Below are positions 1-6,024 of a stretch of DNA of 10,476 nt, one piece after another (within the stretch, counting starts at the first letter, position 1; each line of letters begins with the position of its first letter). Source of the stretch: Actinomycetota bacterium (lineage in GTDB: Bacteria; Actinomycetota; Actinomycetes; S36-B12). The notes beneath the pieces are model-generated. The model saw only the letters and a list, made by a program, of their open reading frames with translations, was not told the DNA's origin and made no database searches. A program made the translations under genes and the position numbers. The stretch spans positions 44,510 to 54,985 of the forward strand of contig DMPC01000134.1 of assembly GCA_003456155.1 (NCBI GenBank), given 5' to 3'.

Positions 1-1
1 C

Positions 2-289
2 AAGGGCACCGGCAACATGGAGCTCAAGCTCGACCGCCGACTGGCGGACAAGCGAGTCTTCCCTGCCGTCGACGTGGATGCGTCGGGCACCCGCAAGGAG
101 GAGCTGCTCATGTCCAACGAGGAGCTCAAGATCGTGTGGAAGCTGCGACGAGTGCTCCATGCCCTCGACCAGCAGCAGTCGATCGAGCTGCTCCTGACCA
201 AGCTGCGCGACACTCAGAGCAACCAGGAGTTCCTGCTCCAGGTGCAGAAGACGACCCCGGCCGCCTCCGGTTCCGGGGACGAGGACTGA
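2..289 (+). CDS. rho: Transcription termination factor Rho, C-terminal end (partial)
   Basis: This is the last 95 codons of Rho, the hexameric RNA-dependent ATPase that translocates along nascent RNA and releases RNA polymerase. The 5' part lies before the window, and the reading frame enters at base 2. The visible start KGTGNMELKLDRRLADKR, followed by VFPAVDVDASGTRKEELL, is the strongly conserved end of the Rho ATPase/translocase domain. The helical tail after it (KIVWKLRRVLHALDQQQSIE and on to LLTKLRDTQSNQEFL) is also typical of Rho. The protein ends in a short acidic and small-residue tail (SGSGDED). The next gene is rpmE, 102 bases downstream, as in other actinobacteria. The internal ATG at base 17 is not a start. 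The identification is secure; only the missing N-terminal half cannot be judged. Confidence 0.96.
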   Translation, partial: KGTGNMELKLDRRLADKRVFPAVDVDASGTRKEELLMSNEELKIVWKLRRVLHALDQQQSIELLLTKLRDTQSNQEFLLQVQKTTPAASGSGDED

Positions 290-323
290 CCCCTCCGGTT
301 TCTCGCCGTGCCCTGATCAATGG

Positions 324-329
324 CATACT
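324..329 (+). promoter_or_regulatory. Possible -10 box upstream of rpmE
   Basis: CATACT matches TATAAT at four of six positions, in a locally AT-richer patch (TCAATGGCATACTGA) of the rho-rpmE gap. No convincing -35 is seen 16 to 18 bases upstream. If used, the rpmE leader would be roughly 55 bases. rpmE could equally be read through from rho. This is a weak call. Confidence 0.25.
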
Positions 330-391
330 GACGCGGCTCCGGTTCACGGCTTCCCAACCTGGGGGTCGACCCGGGGCGACGAGAGGACATC

Positions 392-607
392 ATGAAGGCT
401 GACATCCACCCCGCCTACGGGGAGACCACGGTGACCTGCACCTGTGGCTCCACGTTCACCACGCGCAGCACCGCGAGCAACGGCGTCATCCACGCCGATG
501 TCTGCTCGCAGTGCCACCCGTTCTACACGGGCAAGCAGAAGATCCTCGACACCGGTGGTCGTGTCGCCAAGTTCGAGAGCCGTTACGGCAAGAAGAACGA
601 CAAGTAG
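392..607 (+). CDS. rpmE: 50S ribosomal protein bL31, zinc-binding (C+) form
   Basis: A 71-residue protein matching bL31, a large-subunit protein that helps bridge to the 30S head. The start MKADIHPAYG and the middle HADVCSQCHPFYTGKQKILD are family signatures. Four cysteines, C16 and C18 (CTC) and C38 and C41 (CSQC), form the zinc ribbon. This makes it the zinc-containing C+ paralogue rather than the zinc-free C- form induced in zinc starvation. AGAGGA at 382-387 is a Shine-Dalgarno sequence 4 bases before the ATG. The upstream palindrome GGGTCGACCC (363-372) does not look like an actinobacterial Zur site. The gene sits between rho and prfA, the usual order in the phylum. A large hairpin begins 8 bases after its stop codon. 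Confidence 0.97.
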   Translation: MKADIHPAYGETTVTCTCGSTFTTRSTASNGVIHADVCSQCHPFYTGKQKILDTGGRVAKFESRYGKKNDK

Positions 608-615
608 CGCTACTG

Positions 616-687
616 CTCCGGGCGCCGGTTCGGCGCCTGCCGCGTGTCTCCCCCGTCACGCGGCAGGCCCCCGACCGGCGCCCGGAG
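616..687 (+). terminator. Long nested hairpin after rpmE, possible terminator or attenuator
   Basis: The outer arms CTCCGGGCGCCGGT (616-629) and ACCGGCGCCCGGAG (674-687) are perfect 14-base complements. Inside them, GCCTGCCGCGTG (635-646) pairs perfectly with CACGCGGCAGGC (657-668) around a 10-base loop. Between the two stems the 5-base internal loop can add two G-C pairs and one G-U pair. The whole is one very GC-rich hairpin of about 72 bases starting just after the rpmE stop. It is followed by a pyrimidine-rich stretch (TGCTTTCCTCCC) but no real T tract. Actinobacterial terminators often lack one, so termination is plausible, but an attenuator or mRNA-stability element cannot be excluded. 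The left arm can also form a small competing hairpin, GGCGCC/GGCGCC (621-637). Confidence 0.5.
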
Positions 688-694
688 TGCTTTC

Positions 695-710
695 CTCCCG
701 GTCCCGGGAG
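695..710 (+). promoter_or_regulatory. Small hairpin in the prfA leader
   Basis: CTCCCG (695-700) pairs with CGGGAG (705-710) around a 4-base loop. It stands just before the prfA ribosome binding site (GAGGGAG, 716-722). Its right arm overlaps a copy of the repeated intergenic motif CGGGAGCCTGC. A role in prfA translation is a guess. Confidence 0.3.
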
Positions 711-727
711 CCTGCGAGGGAGTGACC

Positions 728-1801
728 ATGTTCGAGTCCTGTGTCGATCTGGTGGCGGAATACGCCGATGTCGAGGCGCAGCTGGCCGATCCGGCGGTGC
801 ACGGCGACCAGGCGGCTGCCCGACGACTGGGACGGCGCTTCGCGGAGCTCGGACCCGTGGTCGCTGCCTACCTGGAGTGGCAGGCGGCAGGTGATGATCT
901 GCAGGCGGCCCGTGAGCTGGCCGATGCCGATCCCGGCTTCGCGGAGGAGGCGGCCACCCAGGAGCGCAGGCTGGAGGCAGCCGCCGAGCGGCTGACCGCG
1001 CTGCTGCTTCCGCGGGATCCCATGGACGACAAGGACATTATCCTTGAGGTCAAGGCGGGGGAGGGAGGAGAGGAGTCGGCGCTTTTCGCCGGCGATCTCG
1101 CCCGCATGTATATGCGATACGCCGAGCGCCACGGCTGGACGGCCCAGGTCATCGACTCGGTCGAGTCGGACCTCGGGGGCGTCAAGGACATCTCCATCGC
1201 CATGAAGGCCAAGGGCGTGCCCGAGCCTGGCACCGCTCCGTACGCGAGGCTGAAGTTCGAGGGCGGGGTCCATCGCGTCCAGCGGGTCCCCGTGACCGAG
1301 TCCCAGGGCCGCATCCACACGTCGGCCGCAGGCGTCCTGGTGCTGCCCGAGGCTGAGGAGGTCGATGTCGTGGTCGACCCCAATGACCTTCGCATCGACG
1401 TCTATCGCTCATCCGGGCCAGGTGGGCAGTCCGTCAACACCACCGACTCCGCCGTGCGCATCACCCACCTCCCCACGGGCGTAGTGGTGTCCTGCCAGAA
1501 CGAGAAGAGCCAACTGCAGAACAAGGAGTCGGCGATGCGGATTCTGCGGGCGCGACTCCTCGCGGTGGCCCTTGAGCAGGCCGCTCAGGAGGCGTCCGAT
1601 GTCCGGCGGTCGCAGGTGCGCACCGTCGACCGCAGTGAGCGCATCCGCACCTACAACTTTCCCGAGAACCGGATCAGTGACCATCGGGTCGGCTTCAAGG
1701 CCTACAACCTCGACCAGGTTCTCGACGGCGAGCTGGACGCCGTCATCGATGCCTGCGTTGAGGCGGACCAGGCAAGTCGCCTCAGTGAGTCGCCCGCGTG
1801 A
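728..1801 (+). CDS. prfA: Peptide chain release factor 1 (RF1)
   Basis: RF1 recognises UAA and UAG in the ribosomal A site and triggers peptide release. The 357-residue length is standard. The codon-recognition tripeptide is P188-V189-T190 in RVPVTESQGRIHTSA. PxT is the RF1 form; RF2 has SPF. The catalytic GGQ is G232-G233-Q234 in YRSSGPGGQSVNTTDSAVRI, whose glutamine is the target of PrmC. The C-terminal part (CQNEKSQLQNKESAMRILRA and RTYNFPENRISDHR) is also typical. The frame stays open upstream to base 644, but the ATG at 728 is chosen because it has a good Shine-Dalgarno (GAGGGAG, 716-722) and gives the family N terminus (MFESCVDLVAEYADVEAQLAD). The upstream part would run through the intergenic hairpin. 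The stop TGA overlaps the prmC GTG (GTGA). Confidence 0.97.
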   Translation: MFESCVDLVAEYADVEAQLADPAVHGDQAAARRLGRRFAELGPVVAAYLEWQAAGDDLQAARELADADPGFAEEAATQERRLEAAAERLTALLLPRDPMDDKDIILEVKAGEGGEESALFAGDLARMYMRYAERHGWTAQVIDSVESDLGGVKDISIAMKAKGVPEPGTAPYARLKFEGGVHRVQRVPVTESQGRIHTSAAGVLVLPEAEEVDVVVDPNDLRIDVYRSSGPGGQSVNTTDSAVRITHLPTGVVVSCQNEKSQLQNKESAMRILRARLLAVALEQAAQEASDVRRSQVRTVDRSERIRTYNFPENRISDHRVGFKAYNLDQVLDGELDAVIDACVEADQASRLSESPA

Positions 1802-2796
1802 GCCAGTCCTGGTCCGAGGATCAGACGCTCGGGTCGCGGACAAGCGTCCGGGACGTGCTCGTCGATGCGGAGCGTCGTCTCCAGCGTTCAGGCGTGCCGT
1901 CGCCTGCGGTCGATGCGGCCGAGATCGTGGCGACCGTGCTCGGGACGTCCCGCAGTCGCCTTTTCCTGCTGGACGCAGTCAGCGATGAGCACAAGGTGCG
2001 CATCGAGCAGATGCTGGCACTGCGGCTGTCTCGTGTCCCGCTTCAGCACCTGACCGGCACGGCGCCCTTCCGCCGCATGGAGCTCCAGGTCGGTCCCGGC
2101 GTGTTCATCCCTCGCCCGGAGACGGAGCTGGTCGCTGAGGCGGCGCTGCGGGCGCTCATGGAGGGGGAACCCGGTTCCCGGCTGGCTGTCGACCTGTGCG
2201 CGGGTAGTGGCGCCGTCGGACTGTCTCTGGCGACCGAGTGTCCGGGCAGCGTGGTCCATGCGGTCGAGCGTGATGATGCCGCCCTGGAATGGACGCGCCT
2301 CAACCTCACCGAGCAGTGGGGGAGCATCACGTCGGTCGGGTCGAGCATGACGATTCATCACGCCGATGCGACGATGGTGGCAGACGAGGGGGGTGACCTG
2401 GCGGCACTTGCCGGACTCGTCGATGTCGTGGTGAGCAATCCGCCGTACATCCCCGATCAGATGATTCCTCGGGAGCCCGAGGTTCGCGATCATGAGCCCA
2501 AGGTCGCCCTGTACGGCGGACCGGATGGCCTCGACGTCGTGAGGGGTGTCGCGCGCTCGGCAGCGATCCTGCTCCGACCGGGCGGTGTCCTGGTGATCGA
2601 GCATGCGGATGTCCAGGGGCAGGCGGCGGGCGTGCTGGGCGTGCCAGACGTGCTGGGCAGCCTGGTCATGGACGAGGCGCTGGCCCGACGGACAGGTGCA
2701 CGCGCGGGCGATCCGGTCTTCAGCGATGTCGTCGACCGCACCGACCTGAACGGACTGCCGAGGTTCACGCTGGCTCGCAGGATCGACGAGCAATGA
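1798..2796 (+). CDS. prmC: Peptide chain release factor N5-glutamine methyltransferase
   Basis: PrmC (HemK) uses S-adenosylmethionine to methylate the glutamine of the GGQ motif in release factors, which increases the rate of peptide release. The SAM-binding motif is VDLCAGSGAVGLSLA (D132 to about A145). The substrate-binding NPPY is N214-P-P-Y217, followed by the usual EPEVRDHEPKVALYGGPDGL. The N-terminal helical substrate domain (about residues 15-100) contains PLQHLTGTAPFRRMELQVGPGVFIPRPETE, split here as PLQHLTGTAPFR and then VFIPRPETELVAEAAL, both characteristic of PrmC. At 332 residues it is longer than the usual 275 to 290, partly from about 17 extra N-terminal residues. The GTG start is chosen for its 4-base overlap with prfA, although no strong Shine-Dalgarno is visible, so a slightly later start is possible. 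Its stop overlaps the tsaC ATG (ATGA). Confidence 0.93.
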   Translation: MSQSWSEDQTLGSRTSVRDVLVDAERRLQRSGVPSPAVDAAEIVATVLGTSRSRLFLLDAVSDEHKVRIEQMLALRLSRVPLQHLTGTAPFRRMELQVGPGVFIPRPETELVAEAALRALMEGEPGSRLAVDLCAGSGAVGLSLATECPGSVVHAVERDDAALEWTRLNLTEQWGSITSVGSSMTIHHADATMVADEGGDLAALAGLVDVVVSNPPYIPDQMIPREPEVRDHEPKVALYGGPDGLDVVRGVARSAAILLRPGGVLVIEHADVQGQAAGVLGVPDVLGSLVMDEALARRTGARAGDPVFSDVVDRTDLNGLPRFTLARRIDEQ

Positions 2797-3458
2797 CCCA
2801 GCGCATCGAGTGCTCGTCGGGCATCCGGCGGGAGCAGGCCGTGTCCACGGCGCTCGCAGCCGTGCGCCGCGGTGATCTCGTGATCATCCCCACGGAATCG
2901 GTCTACGCCATCGCGACGGATGCGTTCTCCGAGCGGGGCGTGGCCGCTCTTCGCGAGGCGAAGGGCTACGACGATGCGGTCCCACTGCCGTTGATGGTGG
3001 GCGGCCGGTCGATGGTGGCGGGCATAGCCGCGCGGATCAGCGATGACGCCCGCTGCCTGATGGAGTCCTTCTGGCCCGGCGCTCTCACGGTCCTGCTCCA
3101 GCCGCAGCCCACGCTCGCCTGGTCCCTCGCTCCCGGTGCGCCGCTCGCCGTTCGCATGCCGCTGCACCCGGTCGCCCTGTCGCTCCTGGCGGCAACCGGG
3201 CCCCTCGTCGTCACGACGGCGAATGTCCCGGGGCTCGCTGCACCCATGGACGTCGACGATGCCGTTGCCCAACTGGGGCACGTCGCCGCCCTGGCCCTCG
3301 ATGCGGGATCACTGGGCGGGACGACCGCTCTGGCCTCGACCGTCGTGGACACCACCGTGGAGCCGCCGCGGGTGGTGCGCGACGGGGCCATCTCGGTCGA
3401 CGAACTCCGTCAGCGATGCCCGGGCGTGATCCCGAGTGATGGAGCACCCACCGCGTAG
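2793..3458 (+). CDS. tsaC: L-threonylcarbamoyladenylate synthase, TsaC/YrdC type (atypical signature residues)
   Basis: The family makes threonylcarbamoyl-AMP from threonine, bicarbonate and ATP for the t6A37 modification of ANN-decoding tRNAs. The 221-residue length is a YrdC domain without the extra Sua5 C-terminal domain, as in the mycobacterial homologue. Visible family features are RRGDLVIIPTESVYAIATDA (residues 25-44), SFWPGALTVLLQ, LAVRMPLHPVALSLL and PRVVRDGAI. Several usually invariant residues differ. The PT(D/E)TVYG motif reads P33-T-E-S-V-Y-A39. The K-x-R pair is K57-G-Y59. The S-x-N pair is T142-A-N144. Fold and position between prmC and wecA support the family, but activity should not be assumed. 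The start ATG overlaps the prmC stop. A weak purine-rich GACGAG precedes it. Confidence 0.85.
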   Translation: MTQRIECSSGIRREQAVSTALAAVRRGDLVIIPTESVYAIATDAFSERGVAALREAKGYDDAVPLPLMVGGRSMVAGIAARISDDARCLMESFWPGALTVLLQPQPTLAWSLAPGAPLAVRMPLHPVALSLLAATGPLVVTTANVPGLAAPMDVDDAVAQLGHVAALALDAGSLGGTTALASTVVDTTVEPPRVVRDGAISVDELRQRCPGVIPSDGAPTA

Positions 3459-3461
3459 AGT
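3456..3461 (+). promoter_or_regulatory. Possible -10 box for glyA
   Basis: TAGAGT fits the actinobacterial TANNNT -10 pattern. It includes the tsaC stop codon TAG and lies about 70 bases before glyA. No recognisable -35 is found at the right distance, so this is tentative. Transcription from it would begin near 3468 and carry a leader of about 60 bases holding the GCGGG(A/G)GCCTGC repeat. Confidence 0.3.
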
Positions 3462-3475
3462 GAGGCACGCGCAGC

Positions 3476-3508
3476 GCGGGAGCCTGCCGTCAGCATGCGG
3501 GGGCCTGC
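3476..3508 (+). repeat. Direct repeat of 12 bases in the glyA leader
   Basis: GCGGGAGCCTGC (3476-3487) and GCGGGGGCCTGC (3497-3508) differ at one base and are 21 bases apart centre to centre, two turns of B-DNA. They contain two of the copies of the motif CGGG(A/G)GCCTGC seen also before prfA and, in near form, before atpI. A tandem operator is possible; nothing in the window proves it. Confidence 0.55.
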
Positions 3509-3518
3509 ACGCGAACAC

Positions 3519-3526
3519 AAGGGGAG
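3519..3526 (+). promoter_or_regulatory. Ribosome binding site of glyA
   Basis: AAGGGGAG ends immediately before the first of two consecutive ATG codons, leaving no spacer for 3527 and 3 bases for 3530. This favours initiation at the second ATG. Confidence 0.6.
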
Positions 3527-3529
3527 ATG

Positions 3530-4798
3530 ATGGACAGCACGCCGTTCTGGGGACCTGACTTCGACCAGCTCGCGGCTGAGGATCCGCAGATCGCGGGCAT
3601 CATCCTCGATGAGCTCGAGCGCCTCCGAGGCGGCCTGCAGCTCATCGCGAGCGAGAACTTCACCTCGCCGGCCGTGCTCGCTGCTCTCGGCTCGACCCTG
3701 AGCAACAAGTACGCGGAGGGGTACCCGAATCGGCGGTACTACGGCGGCTGCTCCGATGTCGATCGGGCTGAGAACATCGGGATCGAACGGGCCAAGGAGC
3801 TCTTCGGCGCCGATCACGCGAATCTGCAGCCGCACAGCGGGGCGAGCGCCAATCTGGCCGCCTACGGTGCCTTCGTGATGCCCGGGGACACCGTGATGGC
3901 CATGAGCCTGGCCCATGGCGGGCACCTGACCCATGGCTCCAAGGTGAACTTCTCCGGGAAGTGGTTCGACATCGCGTCCTACGGAGTGCGCCAGGACACC
4001 GAACTGATCGACTACGACGAGGTCCGGTCCCTCGCCCTGGAGCGGCGTCCGAAGATGATCATCGCCGGGGCCACCGCGTACCCGCGGCTGATCGACTTCG
4101 CTGCGTTCCGGGCGATCGCCGACGAGGTTGGTGCGATCCTGATGGTCGATGCGGCCCACTTCATCGGACTCGTCGCCGGAAAGGCGATCCCGAGCCCCGT
4201 TCCTTATGCCGATGTCGTCACCTTCACGACCCACAAGGTCCTGCGTGGGCCGCGGGGCGGAATGATCCTGTGCAAGGAGGAGCACGCGGCCAAGATCGAC
4301 AAGGCGGTGTTCCCGATGATGCAGGGCGGCCCCCTGATGCATGCGGTCGCAGCGAAGGCCGTCGCGCTGAAGGAGGCGGCGACCCCGGCGTACCAGGCGT
4401 ACGCGCAGGAGGTCATCCGGAATGCGCAGGCTCTGGCCGCTGGTCTGGCGGCGGAGGGCATGCGCCCGGTCAGTGGCGGAACCGACACTCACCTGGCGCT
4501 GATCGACATCCGCGGCACCGGAGTCACCGGCGATGTTGCCGAGACCCGTTGCGACGCTGCAAGGATCACCCTGAACAAGAACGCCATCCCCTACGACCCC
4601 GAACCGCCATCCAAGGGCTCGGGGATCCGGGTCGGCACCCCGGCCGTGACCACCCAGGGGATGGGCGAGTCCGATATGGGAGTTGTTGCAGCGCTGATCG
4701 GGCGGGCGGTCCGAGACGGTGACGGCTCGGATGCGGCGTCGATCGCTGGCGAAGTCGGGGCCCTCGTGACAGCGCACCCGGCCTACCCGCGGGACTGA
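3530..4798 (+). CDS. glyA: Serine hydroxymethyltransferase
   Basis: This PLP enzyme interconverts serine plus tetrahydrofolate with glycine plus 5,10-methylenetetrahydrofolate, the main entry to one-carbon metabolism. The 422-residue length is normal. Motifs in order are LIASENFTSPAV, SNKYAEGYPNRRYYGG, LQPHSGASAN, SLAHGGHLTHG, VDAAHFIGLVAG, the PLP lysine K236 in TTHKVLRGPRGG, and SGIRVGTPAVTTQGM with the carboxylate-binding arginine. The PLP loop has V where many homologues have T (HKT), and DAAHFIG replaces the commoner DMAHIAG. Both look like a subfamily trait rather than damage. ATGs occur at 3527 and 3530. The second is preferred because the Shine-Dalgarno AAGGGGAG (3519-3526) directly abuts the first. 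wecA follows after 7 bases. Inside this cluster, glyA is the member not tied to translation, envelope or ATP synthesis. Confidence 0.96.
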   Translation: MDSTPFWGPDFDQLAAEDPQIAGIILDELERLRGGLQLIASENFTSPAVLAALGSTLSNKYAEGYPNRRYYGGCSDVDRAENIGIERAKELFGADHANLQPHSGASANLAAYGAFVMPGDTVMAMSLAHGGHLTHGSKVNFSGKWFDIASYGVRQDTELIDYDEVRSLALERRPKMIIAGATAYPRLIDFAAFRAIADEVGAILMVDAAHFIGLVAGKAIPSPVPYADVVTFTTHKVLRGPRGGMILCKEEHAAKIDKAVFPMMQGGPLMHAVAAKAVALKEAATPAYQAYAQEVIRNAQALAAGLAAEGMRPVSGGTDTHLALIDIRGTGVTGDVAETRCDAARITLNKNAIPYDPEPPSKGSGIRVGTPAVTTQGMGESDMGVVAALIGRAVRDGDGSDAASIAGEVGALVTAHPAYPRD

Positions 4799-4805
4799 TC
4801 CTCCC

Positions 4806-5957
4806 ATGAGGGAGTACCTGCTGTGCCTGCTGGCTGCCGCGGCAGTCACCTATCTGCTGACCCCTCCGGTCCGCGCACTGGCACTGAGGTACGGCTTCAT
4901 GGCGGAGGTCCGTGACCGGGATGTCCATGCCTCGCCCACGCCGCGGCTCGGCGGGCTGGCCATGCTCGGAGGAGTACTCGCCGGGCTGCTGCTGGCGAGC
5001 AAGCTCCCGATGATGCGGGCGGTGTTCGACGGCACGAACACCGCCGTGGCACTGCTCTCCGGAGTGGCCATCATCGTGGCGCTGGGCGTCGTGGACGACA
5101 AATGGGGCCTGGATGCACCGACCAAGCTGGCCGGGCAGGTGCTGGCTGCCGGTGTGATGGCCTTCCAGGGCATCGCGATCATCTGGCTGCCGATCGGTGG
5201 CACCTTCGTGCTCGACCCGGTGACCAGCGTGCTGTTCACCGTCCTGATCGTCCTCATCAGCATCAATGCCATCAACTTCATCGACGGACTCGATGGCCTG
5301 GCCGCCGGCATTGTGATGGTGGCGGCGGGAGCGTTCTTCGCCTACTCGTACCTGCTGTCCGTCGAGCTGGGGTTCGAGCGCGCCACCCTCGCCACCCTCG
5401 TCTCGGTGCTCCTGGTCGGCCTGACCCTCGGCTTCCTCCCGCACAACTTCTTCCCTGCGCGCATCTTCATGGGCGACACCGGCTCGATGCTCCTCGGGCT
5501 GCTCCTGGCCGCGGGCACGATCACCCTGTCGGGTCAGGTCGACCCCAGCGCCATGGCCGGTGGGGCACTGCTCCCGGCGCTTCTGCCGGTCCTGCTGCCC
5601 GTGGCCGTCATGGCGGTGCCGCTCGTCGACCTGCTCCTGGCGGTGATCCGTCGGACCCGGGCGGGGCGAAACCCCTTCGCTCCGGACAAGCAGCACCTGC
5701 ATCACCGCCTTCTGGAGATGGGACATTCCCAGGTTCGGGCCGTGGTCCTCATGTACGCCTGGACGGCACTCCTGGCCGGAAGCGCTGTTCTGGTCGCCTT
5801 CGTGCCCGCTGTCTATGCGGGGGCCTTCTTCGTCCTGGGGCTCCTGGTCCTCATCGTCGCGGTGCGGCGACCGGGCCGACCCCGCGGGAATGCCGCCAGG
5901 GTCGCGTCGGCAGGTAGCCCGTCGACCAGCAGTGGGGCGTCGGAAACGGGGTCGTGA
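4806..5957 (+). CDS. wecA: Polyprenyl-phosphate N-acetylhexosamine-1-phosphate transferase, WecA family
   Basis: An integral membrane enzyme of the MraY/WecA superfamily that moves a sugar-1-phosphate from a UDP-sugar to undecaprenyl or decaprenyl phosphate, the first lipid-linked step of a wall polymer. The 383 residues hold about ten or eleven membrane segments. Signature sites are D97-D98 (VDDKWGLD), N157-F-I-D-G-L-D163-G, D224 in IFMGDTGSM, and the cytoplasmic histidine motif H297-L-H-H-R301. The HxHH form and the position beside the ATP operon match mycobacterial WecA, the GlcNAc-1-phosphate transferase of arabinogalactan linker synthesis. The exact sugar and polymer here are inferred. 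After about residue 350 a basic, then Ser/Gly-rich tail follows. The start is 7 bases past glyA with no visible Shine-Dalgarno, suggesting translational coupling. Confidence 0.93.
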   Translation: MREYLLCLLAAAAVTYLLTPPVRALALRYGFMAEVRDRDVHASPTPRLGGLAMLGGVLAGLLLASKLPMMRAVFDGTNTAVALLSGVAIIVALGVVDDKWGLDAPTKLAGQVLAAGVMAFQGIAIIWLPIGGTFVLDPVTSVLFTVLIVLISINAINFIDGLDGLAAGIVMVAAGAFFAYSYLLSVELGFERATLATLVSVLLVGLTLGFLPHNFFPARIFMGDTGSMLLGLLLAAGTITLSGQVDPSAMAGGALLPALLPVLLPVAVMAVPLVDLLLAVIRRTRAGRNPFAPDKQHLHHRLLEMGHSQVRAVVLMYAWTALLAGSAVLVAFVPAVYAGAFFVLGLLVLIVAVRRPGRPRGNAARVASAGSPSTSSGASETGS

Positions 5958-5988
5958 TCAACCCCACGCCGCCGGGGCCTGCACACGG

Positions 5989-6018
5989 TTGGGCGCCGTC
6001 CGCGAAGTGCGATAGCGT
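5989..6018 (+). promoter_or_regulatory. Putative promoter of the ATP synthase operon, leaderless
   Basis: TTGGGC (5989-5994) and TAGCGT (6013-6018) are separated by 18 bases and resemble an actinobacterial sigma-70-type promoter with a TANNNT -10. The GTG of atpI begins 7 bases after the last base of the -10, the usual distance to a transcription start. The message would therefore begin at the start codon itself. No Shine-Dalgarno is visible before that GTG, which agrees. Initiation was not measured. Confidence 0.5.
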
Positions 6019-6024
6019 CGCAGC

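Noticed and set aside
265..344. CTCCGGTT present three times (265-272, 293-300, 337-344) around the rho stop
   Set aside because: Spacing is irregular (28 and 44 bases), one copy is inside rho coding sequence, and the 8-base word is GC-rich, so chance is likely.
363..372. GGGTCGACCC palindrome before rpmE as a Zur operator
   Set aside because: It lacks the AT-rich core of known actinobacterial Zur sites, and this rpmE encodes the zinc-containing form that Zur is not expected to repress. A short GC palindrome is common at this composition.
644..727. Upstream extension of prfA to the GTG at 644
   Set aside because: It would translate through the hairpin into a Pro/Arg/Gly-rich segment absent from RF1. 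The ATG at 728 has a good ribosome binding site and gives the normal N terminus.
3459..3526. Glycine riboswitch before glyA
   Set aside because: The gap is only about 70 bases, too short for the aptamer, and lacks its conserved purine-rich core as far as can be judged by eye.
3410..4849. Long minus-strand open frame of 479 codons opposite glyA
   Set aside because: It is a shadow of glyA in a GC-rich genome. Its translation is low in hydrophobic pattern, rich in Arg, Gly and Asp, and shows no family motif, while the + strand is unmistakable SHMT.
4566..5726. Long minus-strand open frame of 386 codons opposite wecA
   Set aside because: The His, Gln, Glu and Arg repeats come from reading the hydrophobic codons of wecA in reverse. 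No motif is seen, and the + strand has all WecA signatures.
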